From: Flavobacterium cutihirudinis
GTDB lineage: Bacteria > Bacteroidota > Bacteroidia > Flavobacteriales > Flavobacteriaceae
Assembly (NCBI RefSeq): GCF_003385895.1
Contig: NZ_QRDQ01000014.1
Span: forward strand, 58,148 to 122,147
Reading direction: 5' to 3'
DNA length: 64,000 nt
Numbering within the stretch: position 1 is the first letter of the stretch; each line of letters begins with the position of its first letter. The position numbers and the translations under genes were made by a program. The notes under the pieces are model-generated. The model saw only the letters and a program-made list of their open reading frames with translations. It was not told the origin of the DNA and did not search any database. Positions 36,048-45,234 of this stretch are shown here, piece after piece.

Positions 36048-37739
36048 TTATTTTTGTTGACTTCTAAAAAATTTAGTCTCAAAGATAGCAGAATTCCCAA
36101 CATTATCAACTACTTCAACTTTCAATTCATTCTCACCTTCAGCCAAAAATTGATCATCAAAAACATGCGTAATCTTTCTGGTTTTATTTTCATATTCAAA
36201 TAAAACCCAGCTTCCGTTCAAATAGCCGTTATATGACTTAATTCCAGAAAGAGAATCTCCTATAGTAAGTTCAATTTTTTTCTGATCACTAATCCACTTA
36301 CCTTCAATTGGTTTTGTAATTTTCACCACAGGAGCAATCGTATCGAGAACCAAACCATATTGCCCTAATATTTTGGCTTTAGCCGTAAAAACATCACCTT
36401 TCCTAACGGTTCCATTATAACTAGTTCCTTTCCCTATATAAAGCTTATCTCTCAACGATTCCGGATAAACAGTATCTCTTATCGTAATCGTAAAGTTCGA
36501 ATGTACAGGAACAGTATCATCGTGAATATAAATTTTGTTATTTCTTACATCAAAATTTAAATTGAAGTCTTCATAAAATGTTCCAGCCGGAAAAAACACC
36601 GACATATTATCCTTTTCAAAATTGCTGTCTTTATTGTATCGGACAAAATACTTCGAAGTATTAGGTTCAGAAGGAATTAACGGTGTTGCGGTATCATATT
36701 CAACAGGAACGGTGATAGAATTCATATTTCCATAATAATCTGAAACTTCAATTCTGTAATTTGAAGTTAAATTAGGTTCCGCAGAAATTATCCCTCTCAA
36801 TGAATCTGTTTTGATAATACTCAAGGCAAAAGGCGTTTTCATAAAAAGTTTCTGAATACGCTGACTTGTTTTTTTATACCTCGGATAATCAATAAACGCA
36901 TTGATATAACGCATTTCATCAAATGAATAAGTATTAAACTGATAATTATAATTCGGGTTTCCGTTCAGGAAAGTAGTCACATTAAAAACGCCATTTTTAT
37001 TATGCGAAACATCATCAGTATCTACCGCGTTAATTCCGAAACCAATTTTTCCGTTTGCTTTTACTTTACCAGCCAGATAAGTTCCATCTTTTTGCAATGA
37101 AAGATTCAACATCAATGGCTGCTTGGATTGATTGACAACAGAATTATACAACGGATAAACATACAAACTACTTATAGTTGGCTTTTTATTATCTTTTAAA
37201 TTTTGGTCAAAGCCAAAGAAAATCGGATTGATTACAAATTCTGTTTTTGTATCACGAATTTCGAAATGTAAGTGCGGCCCTTCTGAAGATCCGGTATTTC
37301 CTGAAAGAGCAATCAGCTGTCCTTTTGTAATCGGAATTTCGCCAGCTTTTGGAAACATTTCAATTTCATATGCTTTTTCTTTATAATGCGTATTTTTAAC
37401 ATATTCCTGAATAGCACCTACAGTAGTTTGCAAATGACCATAAACCGAAGTATATCCGTTAGGATGTGTAATGTAAATACATTTCCCATTCCCGAAAGTC
37501 GAAATTTTTATCCTTGACACATATCCATCCGCAATCGCATACACATTCAATCCTTCTCTTTGATTGGTTTTTAAATCAAACCCAGCATGAAAATGATTGG
37601 GTCTTAATTCACCAAAATTGCCCGAAAGCTGCATTGGAATATCAAGTGGCGGGCGAAAATAATCTTTAGGATATTGTGTTTGAGCGAAAAGAAAATGACA
37701 ACACAAAAAGGCAAATACTGAAAATCTCATAAGTAACAT
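36048..37739 (-). CDS. Secreted M23-family metallopeptidase with C-terminal beta domains
   Basis: A 563-residue exported protein. The N-terminal M23 domain (~25-190) carries the zinc ligands in NHFHAGFDLKT and GPHLHFEIRDT, so it is a likely peptidoglycan or peptide endopeptidase. The rest is beta-rich with Ig-like segments (DTIAPVVKITKPIEGKWISD, then VEVVDNVGNSAIF), probably for substrate or partner binding. There are ATGs at 37739 and three codons in; both give a plausible signal peptide ending FLFAQ. It is the first gene of the unit with the TonB receptor. Confidence 0.88.
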   Translation of the reverse strand: MLLMRFSVFAFLCCHFLFAQTQYPKDYFRPPLDIPMQLSGNFGELRPNHFHAGFDLKTNQREGLNVYAIADGYVSRIKISTFGNGKCIYITHPNGYTSVYGHLQTTVGAIQEYVKNTHYKEKAYEIEMFPKAGEIPITKGQLIALSGNTGSSEGPHLHFEIRDTKTEFVINPIFFGFDQNLKDNKKPTISSLYVYPLYNSVVNQSKQPLMLNLSLQKDGTYLAGKVKANGKIGFGINAVDTDDVSHNKNGVFNVTTFLNGNPNYNYQFNTYSFDEMRYINAFIDYPRYKKTSQRIQKLFMKTPFALSIIKTDSLRGIISAEPNLTSNYRIEVSDYYGNMNSITVPVEYDTATPLIPSEPNTSKYFVRYNKDSNFEKDNMSVFFPAGTFYEDFNLNFDVRNNKIYIHDDTVPVHSNFTITIRDTVYPESLRDKLYIGKGTSYNGTVRKGDVFTAKAKILGQYGLVLDTIAPVVKITKPIEGKWISDQKKIELTIGDSLSGIKSYNGYLNGSWVLFEYENKTRKITHVFDDQFLAEGENELKVEVVDNVGNSAIFETKFFRSQQK

Positions 37740-37851
37740 TTTTGCTAAGATAAAAAATTAACAGGGAAAAACCGAGGATAAAACCCTAAAAACACAAATA
37801 ACTGAAATACATATGATTATCTATTTTTAATGCAAAAAAATCGATAAAAAA

Positions 37852-37881
37852 TTGCATTAATAAAAAGGAATACTAACTTTG
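37852..37881 (+). promoter_or_regulatory. Promoter of the zapB-like/zapA unit
   Basis: TTG at 37852-37854 and TAACTTTG at 37874-37881 are spaced by 19 nt, ending 28 nt before the gene. Confidence 0.7.
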
Positions 37882-37909
37882 TATGATTAAGTAATGAATA
37901 GGATTTATA

Positions 37910-38200
37910 ATGAGTGTAATTGCCGAAATAATTGATACTCTTGAATATAAAGTCCAGAAGTTGTTTGAGAAATCAAAAGGTCTGGAAAAAAACAATCAGG
38001 TTTTACAATTAGAACTGACCAAAGCTATGCAAATTATCCAGAAGCAATCTGAAGAAATTGAAGCTTTGAAGAAGCAATATGAGACACTTAAAATAGCCAA
38101 TTCGTTGCTCGGCAGCGACAATAATAAGAGAGAGACAAAGCTTAAAATAAATTCATTAATTCGCGAAATTGATTACTGTATAGCACAACTATCAGATTAG
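37910..38200 (+). CDS. Coiled-coil protein, ZapB-like
   Basis: A 96-residue protein that is almost wholly heptad-repeat coiled coil (VQKLFEKSKGLEKNNQVLQLE, IIQKQSEEIEALKKQYETLK). Six bases separate it from zapA. Short coiled-coil partners before zapA suggest a ZapB-type division factor, but this rests on position and shape only. Confidence 0.65.
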   Translation: MSVIAEIIDTLEYKVQKLFEKSKGLEKNNQVLQLELTKAMQIIQKQSEEIEALKKQYETLKIANSLLGSDNNKRETKLKINSLIREIDYCIAQLSD

Positions 38201-38205
38201 AAAAC

Positions 38206-38499
38206 ATGGACGGAAAGCTTAAAATCAAAATATCGATTGCAGACCGTGTTTACCCTTTAACGGTTGAACCGGCGCAGGAAGAAGGACTTAGAAGTGCTTC
38301 AAAAAAAATCGATGCCATGATTAAGCAATTCGAAGAAAGTTACGCAGTTCGCGACAAACAAGATGTATTGGCCATGTGTGCCCTGCAATTTGCATCACAA
38401 GTGGAACAAAAACAAATTGATAACGCAATCGATGGAAATGAAACTATCGAAAGAATTAAAAATTTAAATTTACTTTTAGATCAATATCTCGAAAACTAA
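38206..38499 (+). CDS. zapA: Cell division protein ZapA
   Basis: A 97-residue ZapA-family protein that would bind and bundle FtsZ at the division ring. It has the N-terminal strand pattern KIKISIADRVYPLTVEPAQEE, then LRSASKKIDAMIKQF and a C-terminal helix used for tetramerisation. A structured RNA follows directly at 38527, the same zapA-6S RNA order known from many Proteobacteria. Confidence 0.88.
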   Translation: MDGKLKIKISIADRVYPLTVEPAQEEGLRSASKKIDAMIKQFEESYAVRDKQDVLAMCALQFASQVEQKQIDNAIDGNETIERIKNLNLLLDQYLEN

Positions 38500-38526
38500 A
38501 ACGTTCTTTACAGAAACTAAGATACT

Positions 38527-38688
38527 GCCTACATTAGTTCACAATTGGTAAACTCAACACTAACAATTTAGAATGAGCAAATCGTCACTACTATAGTATG
38601 CCCTCCTTTGGCTGGGAAACTTGAACAGTGAGTTAGCTCAAAACTTGTCTTTACGAGTTTATTCAAGCAATTAATGTAGGCTTTTTTT
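38527..38688 (+). ncRNA. ssrS: Probable 6S RNA (6S-Flavo type)
   Basis: A 209-bp gap between zapA and rny carries a structured RNA of about 160 nt. The closing stem GCCTACATTA (38527-38536) pairs exactly with TAATGTAGGC (38672-38681) and is followed by a T-run, as expected of 6S RNA. The position behind zapA also fits 6S RNA, and a 6S-Flavo class is known in Flavobacteriia. Inner pairing could not be resolved with certainty by eye. Confidence 0.7.
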
Positions 38689-38708
38689 ATATATAAACCC
38701 TAACAAAC

Positions 38709-40268
38709 ATGGACATCATAACGATCATTATTGGTATTGTAGGTATTGCAGCAGGATTTGCGATAGCTAAAATTATCGAGAAAAGTAATATTTCAAACCT
38801 CATCAAAAACGCTAAAAAAGAAGCAGCTTCGATTTTAAAAGACGCTAATTTAGAAGCAGAAAATATTAAAAAAGACAAAATTCTTCAGGCAAAGGAGCGT
38901 TTTATCGAACTTAAATCAGAACACGAACAAGTTATTTTAGCAAGAGATAAAAAAGTTGCTGAAGTAGAAAAACGTGTGCGCGATAAAGAATCTCAGGTTT
39001 CTAATGAACTTTCTAAAGCTAAGAAAGTAAACGACGATTTCGAATCTAAAACCGCTGAATACAACAATAAAATTGAAGTTTTAGACAAAAAACAAGCTGA
39101 AGTTGATAAACTTCACAAAAGCCAATTACAACAATTAGAAGTAATTTCAGGACTTTCTGCTGAAGAAGCAAAAGAACAATTGGTTGAAGGTTTAAAAGCT
39201 GAAGCTAAAACTAAAGCGATGTCTCATATTCAGGAAACTATTGAAGAGGCAAAACTTACTGCTCAACAGGAAGCTAAAAAAATCATCATCAACACTATTC
39301 AAAGAGTTGGAACAGAAGAAGCAGTAGAAAACTGTGTATCTGTTTTCAATATCGAATCTGATGATGTAAAAGGTAGAATTATCGGTCGTGAAGGACGTAA
39401 CATTAGAGCTCTTGAAGCTGCAACTGGAGTTGAAATCATAGTTGATGATACACCAGAAGCTATCATTCTTTCTTGTTTTGATCCTGTTCGTAGAGAGATT
39501 GCTCGTTTGTCATTGCACAAATTGGTAACTGACGGACGTATTCACCCGGCAAGAATCGAGGAAGTTGTAGCTAAAACTGCTAAACAAATCGATGATGAAA
39601 TTATTGAAGTTGGAAAACGTACCGTTATCGACTTAGGAATTCACGGTTTACACCCAGAATTAATCAAAGTTGTCGGAAGAATGAAATACCGTTCTTCTTA
39701 CGGACAAAACTTACTACAACACTCGAGAGAAGTTTCTAAACTTTGCGGTATCATGGCTGCAGAATTAGGACTTAATGTAAAATTGGCCAAAAGAGCTGGT
39801 TTACTACACGATATCGGAAAAGTTCCGGATACTGAAAGTGATTTACCTCACGCATTATTAGGTATGCAATGGGCTGAAAAATATGGTGAAAAAGAAGAAG
39901 TATGCAACGCTATTGGAGCACACCACGACGAGATCGAAATGAAATCATTACTTTCTCCAATTATTCAGGTTTGTGATGCTATCTCTGGAGCAAGACCAGG
40001 CGCAAGACGTCAGGTTTTGGATTCTTATATCCAACGTTTGAAAGATCTTGAAGATGTAGCTTACGGATTCAGCGGTGTTAAAAACGCATATGCAATTCAA
40101 GCTGGTAGAGAACTTCGTGTAATTGTAGAAAGTGAAAAAGTGTCTGATGACAATGCAGCAAACTTATCTTTCGAAATTTCACAAAAAATCCAAACTGAGA
40201 TGACTTATCCAGGTCAGGTTAAAGTAACAGTTATTAGAGAAACCAGAGCAGTAAATATTGCGAAGTAA
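38709..40268 (+). CDS. rny: Ribonuclease Y
   Basis: A 519-residue membrane-anchored endoribonuclease that starts mRNA decay. It has an N-terminal membrane helix (~3-20), a long coiled coil (~25-160), a KH domain with GRIIGREGRNIRALEAATGV near 218-237, and an HD domain with LLQHSREVSKLCGIM and GLLHDIGKV (metal-binding His-Asp near 365-366). The length is standard. A long terminator follows at 40285-40328. Confidence 0.96.
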   Translation: MDIITIIIGIVGIAAGFAIAKIIEKSNISNLIKNAKKEAASILKDANLEAENIKKDKILQAKERFIELKSEHEQVILARDKKVAEVEKRVRDKESQVSNELSKAKKVNDDFESKTAEYNNKIEVLDKKQAEVDKLHKSQLQQLEVISGLSAEEAKEQLVEGLKAEAKTKAMSHIQETIEEAKLTAQQEAKKIIINTIQRVGTEEAVENCVSVFNIESDDVKGRIIGREGRNIRALEAATGVEIIVDDTPEAIILSCFDPVRREIARLSLHKLVTDGRIHPARIEEVVAKTAKQIDDEIIEVGKRTVIDLGIHGLHPELIKVVGRMKYRSSYGQNLLQHSREVSKLCGIMAAELGLNVKLAKRAGLLHDIGKVPDTESDLPHALLGMQWAEKYGEKEEVCNAIGAHHDEIEMKSLLSPIIQVCDAISGARPGARRQVLDSYIQRLKDLEDVAYGFSGVKNAYAIQAGRELRVIVESEKVSDDNAANLSFEISQKIQTEMTYPGQVKVTVIRETRAVNIAK

Positions 40269-40284
40269 TTCTCTATTTAAATAA

Positions 40285-40328
40285 AAAACAACAAGGGCTA
40301 TCTGTAAAAGATAGCCCTTGTTGTTTTT
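40285..40328. terminator. Long terminator between rny and the histidine kinase gene
   Basis: The 19-bp stem AAAACAACAAGGGCTATCT with its exact inverse, flanked by A and T tracts; active in both directions. Confidence 0.88.
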
Positions 40329-40350
40329 AATATGCCGTTTTTAAACCCAT

Positions 40351-41871
40351 TTACAAATCGCTGAAGACAATTTTAAAACTAGTCCCTACTCCAACTTCAC
40401 TTTCTACCGAAATAGTCCCTTTCATCGCTTCAATTTGATTTCGAGTAATATAAAGCCCAATTCCGCGCGCTTCTTCATGTTTATGAAATGTTTTATACAT
40501 TCCAAACAAAAGATCGCCGTGCACAGCCAAATCGATTCCTAAACCGTTATCTGAAATCTTCAAGAACTTACAACCGTCAGGTTCTAATCCAAAATCAAAA
40601 ACAATTAGCGGATCACGATCAGGATGAGCGTACTTTATTGCATTTGTGGTAAAATTCAATAATACACTTTCAAGATAGGCAGGATTAAAATTTATCGTCA
40701 AATAATTGGGAACATTATTAACAATCGTAACATTTTTCCTTTTATCATAACCTTTAATAGTGGTAATCGTTTTTTCGATATACTCACAAAGTTTCAACGG
40801 AACAACAGCAATATTAATATTACTTTGCGTTTTAACGATTTGTGTTAAATTTGAAATCGTATCATTCAAGTCATTTGAAACCGTTCTTAAATGCTCAAGC
40901 ATTTCGTTTACGGTTTGTTTATTTACATCAGCATCAATAAAATCCAAAATTGATTTTATATTTCCGGCCTGTGTATTTAAATTATGAGAGACGATATGCG
41001 AAAAATTTAACAAACGACTGTTCTGATCGCTATATAATTTCATCGTTTTCAGCAATTCCAATTCTTTCTCTTTTTGCAAAGAAATATCAGTATGCGTCCC
41101 TATAACACGCAATGGTTTTCCGTTTTCATCACGTTTAATTACTTTTCCACGATCCAAAATCCATTTATAATTTCCGCTGGAAGTCATTACACGATGGTAG
41201 TTTTCATAATAAGGAATCTTATTATCGAAGTGTTCATGAATATCCGAATAATACTTAGGAAGATCATCAGGATGAACAATCTTATCCCAACGTTCCGGAT
41301 CATCAAAAATATCCGTTGATTCCAACTCTAAAATTTTAAGGGAAAGTGAGGAATAAAAAACGCTATTGGTCACCATATCCCAATCCCAAATACCAACTGT
41401 AGAAGCGTCCAGAGCAAATTGAAAACGTTCTTCAGAAATACGCAACCTCTCTTCCTTGTCTTTTAAATCTGTAATATCGGAGACGTGACCAAAAAAACTC
41501 ACACTATCATCAGGGGATAATTCGGTTTTTGCCGAAACTTTAAACCAACGCAATCCTTTTTTAGGTAATACCGCTCTAAATTCAACCTCCCACGGCTTTA
41601 CTTCTTTTCGCGCAGTAACCAAAGACTGAAAAAACAAATCCCTGTCCTGAGTAAAAATTCGGTCGTATATAATCAGTTTAATATCGTTGGTAAATTCTTT
41701 AGCTGAAATTTCAAAAATATCATCAGCCGATTTACTAACCAACGGAAACGAGTAATTATTATCGCTATCTATCACAAACTGAAAAAGCAAATCAGGCATT
41801 TCAGCTAATAATTTTTTATAAAAATTATTTACCTCTAAGCAATCTTCATTTCCATATAAATCAAAAACCAT
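40351..41871 (-). CDS. Cytosolic PAS-domain sensor histidine kinase
   Basis: A 506-residue kinase without membrane segments. There are PAS-like regions at ~15-135 and ~145-270 (ISEERFQFALDASTVGIWDWD and a PAC stretch ending VIGTHTDISLQKEKE). The dimerisation helix holds the phospho-His in FSHIVSHNLNTQAGNI. The ATPase part has the N-box LLNFTTNAIKYAH, DNGLG and GIGLYITRNQIEAMKG. No receiver domain or cognate regulator is adjacent, so it is an orphan kinase. The sensed signal is unknown. Confidence 0.88.
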   Translation of the reverse strand: MVFDLYGNEDCLEVNNFYKKLLAEMPDLLFQFVIDSDNNYSFPLVSKSADDIFEISAKEFTNDIKLIIYDRIFTQDRDLFFQSLVTARKEVKPWEVEFRAVLPKKGLRWFKVSAKTELSPDDSVSFFGHVSDITDLKDKEERLRISEERFQFALDASTVGIWDWDMVTNSVFYSSLSLKILELESTDIFDDPERWDKIVHPDDLPKYYSDIHEHFDNKIPYYENYHRVMTSSGNYKWILDRGKVIKRDENGKPLRVIGTHTDISLQKEKELELLKTMKLYSDQNSRLLNFSHIVSHNLNTQAGNIKSILDFIDADVNKQTVNEMLEHLRTVSNDLNDTISNLTQIVKTQSNINIAVVPLKLCEYIEKTITTIKGYDKRKNVTIVNNVPNYLTINFNPAYLESVLLNFTTNAIKYAHPDRDPLIVFDFGLEPDGCKFLKISDNGLGIDLAVHGDLLFGMYKTFHKHEEARGIGLYITRNQIEAMKGTISVESEVGVGTSFKIVFSDL

Positions 41872-42015
41872 ATAGTACTTATTTATGCAAACTTGACCTT
41901 AAAAATGGCGCAAATAAATTGAAAAGTGCATTTCGTCGATTTTATTTGCTTTTAGTAGAAATTATAGTACAATATATTAATTTTTGAGATAAAAATTCCA
42001 GCTTACCAAAAAAAA

Positions 42016-42912
42016 TTACTTTCTGGGATGAAAAGTATGCATCACTTCTTTTAAAAAACTTCTATCCAAATGCACGTAAATTTCGGTTGTTGTAATAGAT
42101 TCGTGTCCAAGCATTAATTGTATCGATCTTAGATCGGCACCATTTTCCAACAAGTGTGTCGCAAAAGAATGACGCAGTGTATGCGGGCTGATATTTTTAT
42201 GCAAACCCACTTTGACAGCAAGATCTTTTATGATGGTAAAAATCATAGCCCGAGTGAGCTGATTTCCTCTTCTGTTTAAAAATAAAGTATCTTCAAAACC
42301 TTTTTTAATAATTAAATGAGGCCGAATTTCATTTTTATAGATTTCAATATATTTTTTAGTCAGTTTTCCAATTGGGACAAAACGTTCTTTATTCCCTTTT
42401 CCGGTAATTTTAATAAAACCTTCATCAAAAAACAAGTCTGATATTTTAAGTGAAATCAACTCCGAAACCCGCAGACCACAACCGTACATAGCTTCTAAAA
42501 TAGCGCGATTTCGTTCGCCTTCATTTTTACTCAGATCAATCGCTGCTATTAACGAATCTATTTCCTGAACTGATAATGTATCAGGAAGCTTACGACCCGT
42601 TTTTGGTGTTTCGATTAACTCTAAAGGACTATCATTTCTATAATCTTCAAAAATCAGGTAATTGAAAAAGCTCTTTAAACCTGAAATTATTCTCGCTTGT
42701 GAACGAGGGTTCACTTCTTTTGAAACCGTATATATAAAATCCTGAACAGTTTCGTCGCTAATTTTTACAGGAGAAACTTCAATTTGATTATTTTCTAAAA
42801 AGAGACATAATCTTTCTATATCAAAAGTGTAATTCTCAATTGTATTTTTTGAAAGACCTCTTTCGATTCGCAAATACGATTGATAATCTTTTATATAATT
42901 ATTCCATTTCAT
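42016..42912 (-). CDS. xerD: Tyrosine recombinase XerD-like
   Basis: About 298 residues (ATG at 42912; another in-frame ATG lies two codons upstream). The N-terminal SAM-like DNA-binding domain (YIKDYQSYLRIERGLSKNTIENY) is followed by a catalytic domain. The catalytic residues appear in CGLRVSE (Arg), the TGKGNKERFVPIG lysine, HTLRHSFATHLLENGAD (His-x-x-Arg) and LGHESITTTEIYVH with Tyr near the C-terminus. Length and motif spacing fit chromosome-dimer-resolving XerC/D rather than a phage integrase. Confidence 0.9.
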   Translation of the reverse strand: MKWNNYIKDYQSYLRIERGLSKNTIENYTFDIERLCLFLENNQIEVSPVKISDETVQDFIYTVSKEVNPRSQARIISGLKSFFNYLIFEDYRNDSPLELIETPKTGRKLPDTLSVQEIDSLIAAIDLSKNEGERNRAILEAMYGCGLRVSELISLKISDLFFDEGFIKITGKGNKERFVPIGKLTKKYIEIYKNEIRPHLIIKKGFEDTLFLNRRGNQLTRAMIFTIIKDLAVKVGLHKNISPHTLRHSFATHLLENGADLRSIQLMLGHESITTTEIYVHLDRSFLKEVMHTFHPRK

Positions 42913-42939
42913 ATACACAAAGTAAACAAATTTTAGACA

Positions 42940-42969
42940 TAAAAAAACCTTCCAATTAAGAAGGTTTTA
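42940..42969 (-). terminator. Terminator of outer-membrane barrel gene 1
   Basis: The hairpin AAAACCTTCC / GAAGGTTTT, with the A-tract giving a U-tail on the minus strand. Near-identical hairpins follow the next two barrel genes. Confidence 0.75.
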
Positions 42970-42990
42970 GAATATATTAAAGGCCTAAAA

Positions 42991-43557
42991 TTAGAACTTA
43001 TACGACAAGTTTAAAGCTAACACACTATTTCTAACGTTATCATAATCATTATAATAATCTTTATTTAAAACATCTGACAGACCAAGTGTGTAACGCAGAC
43101 CAATAGCAAGATTATCTGTAAAGTTGTATCCTGCCCCAAAATTAAATCCTAAATCTGTAGATTCATATTCATCTTTAATATCTCTACCTTCATTTTTAGC
43201 GGAAACTAAGAACCCAATTTGCGGACCTCCCTCTACAGTAAATTGTTTAGTAACATAGAATTTAGCCAAAACTGGAACACTAATATAATTTAATTTATAA
43301 TATCCACCATTATTTCCTCCGTCCATACTATATCTGGCTCCCTGTGTAGAAAATAAAAGCTCGGGCTGAATAGCCATTCTTTCAATAACTTTGATTTCGG
43401 CAAAACCACCAATATGAAACCCTGCTTTTATAGTCGTATCCCAACCACCTGCAAAATTTGTGAGATTCAATCCTCCTTTTACTCCAAATCGGGTTTCCTG
43501 AGCATTGCTAAAAGTAAAAACCATTATTGCAATAGCAGATAAAATAATTTTCTTCAT
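42991..43557 (-). CDS. Outer-membrane beta-barrel protein (porin family), paralogue 1
   Basis: A 188-residue exported barrel protein with signal peptide ending FSNAQ. It is a small 8-stranded type (RFGVKGGLNLTNFAGG, IQPELLFSTQGARY, FYVTKQFTVEGGPQIGFLVSAK) ending in the aromatic LNLSYKF. It is closely similar over its length to the gene at 43703-44278, with the same order of strands and many identical residues, so the pair arose by tandem duplication. Physiological role unknown. Confidence 0.85.
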   Translation of the reverse strand: MKKIILSAIAIMVFTFSNAQETRFGVKGGLNLTNFAGGWDTTIKAGFHIGGFAEIKVIERMAIQPELLFSTQGARYSMDGGNNGGYYKLNYISVPVLAKFYVTKQFTVEGGPQIGFLVSAKNEGRDIKDEYESTDLGFNFGAGYNFTDNLAIGLRYTLGLSDVLNKDYYNDYDNVRNSVLALNLSYKF

Positions 43558-43653
43558 TCTTATTTGTTTTGGGTTACATTAATTGTTCAAATATAAAATT
43601 ATACTTATTAAAAAATTAATTTTTATTAAAATAATAACTGCAAAATTTAGAAA

Positions 43654-43684
43654 CAAAAAAACCTTCCTATTAGGGAAGGTTTTA
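43654..43684 (-). terminator. Terminator of outer-membrane barrel gene 2
   Basis: The hairpin AAAACCTTCCTA / TAGGGAAGGTTTT. Confidence 0.75.
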
Positions 43685-43702
43685 AATATCATTCAGCACA
43701 AA

Positions 43703-44278
43703 TTAAAACTTATATCCGATCGTCAATGCCAAAACACTATTTTTTGGACTATCAAAATATTCATCTGCATTATCAACTTCATAATCAAGAACATTGGACA
43801 AACCAACTGTATAACGAAGATTTACAGAAACATTATCTGTAAAATTATAACCTGCTCCAAAATTAAATCCAGTGTCTATTGATTTATAATCGTCTTTCGC
43901 ATCATGACCATCTTGCTTAGCAGACACTAAAAAACCTAGTTGAGGACCACCTTCAACTGTAAATTGTTTTGTAATATAGAATTTAGCTAAAACAGGAACA
44001 TTTATATAATTTATTTTCTCATCATAATCTCCCAAAGGTGTATCAAGACTAGCGCCTTGTGTAGAAAATAAAATTTCCGGCTGGATAGCTAATCTTTCAA
44101 TAATTTTGATCTCAGCGAAACCTCCAACCTGAAAACCTACTAAAGAATTAGCATCCCAGTAATCCCCTCCGGCATATGTTGTTATGTTTAATCCTCCTTT
44201 TATTCCAAATCTAGTTTCCTGAGCATTTCCTAATGCAAAAGCCATTATTGCAATGGCAGATAAAATTATTTTTTTCAT
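43703..44278 (-). CDS. Outer-membrane beta-barrel protein (porin family), paralogue 2
   Basis: About 191 residues from the ATG at 44278; the open frame continues to 44314, but MKKIILSAIAIMAFALGNAQ is the proper signal peptide. The strands RFGIKGGLNITTYAGG, IQPEILFSTQGAS, FYITKQFTVEGGPQLGFLVSAK and the end LTIGYKF parallel paralogue 1. The inserted loops differ (DTPLGDYDE, YEVDNADEYFD). Both the gene and its terminator are duplicated relative to its neighbour. Confidence 0.85.
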   Translation of the reverse strand: MKKIILSAIAIMAFALGNAQETRFGIKGGLNITTYAGGDYWDANSLVGFQVGGFAEIKIIERLAIQPEILFSTQGASLDTPLGDYDEKINYINVPVLAKFYITKQFTVEGGPQLGFLVSAKQDGHDAKDDYKSIDTGFNFGAGYNFTDNVSVNLRYTVGLSNVLDYEVDNADEYFDSPKNSVLALTIGYKF

Positions 44279-44379
44279 TCTAATTTGTTTAGGGTTAAAA
44301 ATTAATCTAATCAAATATAAAAATATACCTAATAAAAATCAAATAGGTTTTTAACAAATAAATTAGTACTATATAAAAT

Positions 44380-44409
44380 AAAAAAACCTTCCCCAATTAC
44401 GAGGAAGGC
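44380..44409 (-). terminator. Terminator of outer-membrane barrel gene 3
   Basis: The hairpin AAACCTTCC...GGAAGGCT has a U-tail on the minus strand. Confidence 0.65.
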
Positions 44410-44442
44410 TAACAAAAACAAATTAACTAAATAATGTTTTTA

Positions 44443-44952
44443 TTAAAAGTGTAATGCAAATCCAATATTTAATTGGAAAACATCTTTTCCGTAATCTTCG
44501 TTCATTGAAATATTGTAACGAAGCCCTGGCTCAATAGAAATATTTTTCCCAACAAACCATGCATAACCTCCTTGTAAACCTATATATGAAGGGTTCTCGT
44601 CAGCGTCCTTTACACTTGCTCCAGTATAAGATGCTTCAAGTGGAAATTTATTTAATAAATAATACTTCGCTCCAACTTTATAAGAAAAAGCATTTACACT
44701 GTGACCAAGGTCGCTATAACCTAAACCAGCTTTAACAGCCAAGTTATCAGCAACAAAATATCCACCTTCAGCACCAAGTCCCCATTGTGTTTCACCGTCA
44801 GAAGATGATAACTGAAAACTTGTGTTTCCAACATTAACAGCTCCAAATCCAGTATTAGCCTCAATTAACCATTTTCCTTTTGCTGTTTGTTCTTGCGCAT
44901 TTGCAAAACTAAATCCCATTACTGCAATAGCAGCCAAAATAACTTTTTTCAT
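44443..44952 (-). CDS. Outer-membrane beta-barrel protein, OmpX/OmpW-like
   Basis: A 169-residue exported barrel with signal peptide MKKVILAAIAVMGFSFANAQ. The mature sequence (WLIEANTGFGAVNVG, GAEGGYFVADNLAVKAGLGYSD, GAKYYLLNKFPLEASYTG, LQGGYAWFVGKNISIEPGLRYN, end LNIGFALHF) is a small barrel related in outline to its neighbours but clearly more diverged than the pair to its left. About 280 bp of AT-rich non-coding sequence separates it from the divergent barrel gene. Confidence 0.8.
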   Translation of the reverse strand: MKKVILAAIAVMGFSFANAQEQTAKGKWLIEANTGFGAVNVGNTSFQLSSSDGETQWGLGAEGGYFVADNLAVKAGLGYSDLGHSVNAFSYKVGAKYYLLNKFPLEASYTGASVKDADENPSYIGLQGGYAWFVGKNISIEPGLRYNISMNEDYGKDVFQLNIGFALHF

Positions 44953-45180
44953 GATTTCATTTTTTTAATTACATCACGAAAGTAAAATTTTACGTATTAA
45001 AAAATAACTGCAAAAAGAAATTAAAGTATCAAAATAAGACAGAATTATATTACAAATAAGTAATTGATAATCAAATATTTAATCTACAAAACCTAGTTTT
45101 AAAAGCCAAAATCACTTAAAAAAGTGAGAATTTTAATAATTATATAAAGCAACTTATAAAACAATAAATTTAAAATAATG

Positions 45181-45188
45181 TAGTTTTG
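45181..45188 (+). promoter_or_regulatory. -7 box of barrel gene 4
   Basis: TAGTTTTG fits TAnnTTTG and lies 46 nt before the ATG at 45235. Confidence 0.4.
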
Positions 45189-45234
45189 AACTATAAATAA
45201 CATTTAAATACCAATTTTTTTAAAAGACCTTTTT

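Noticed and set aside
42016..42912. XerD-like gene as the integrase of the tRNA island
   Set aside because: It lies about 17 kb away and has the length and motifs of a housekeeping Xer recombinase; it could act in trans, but nothing here shows it.
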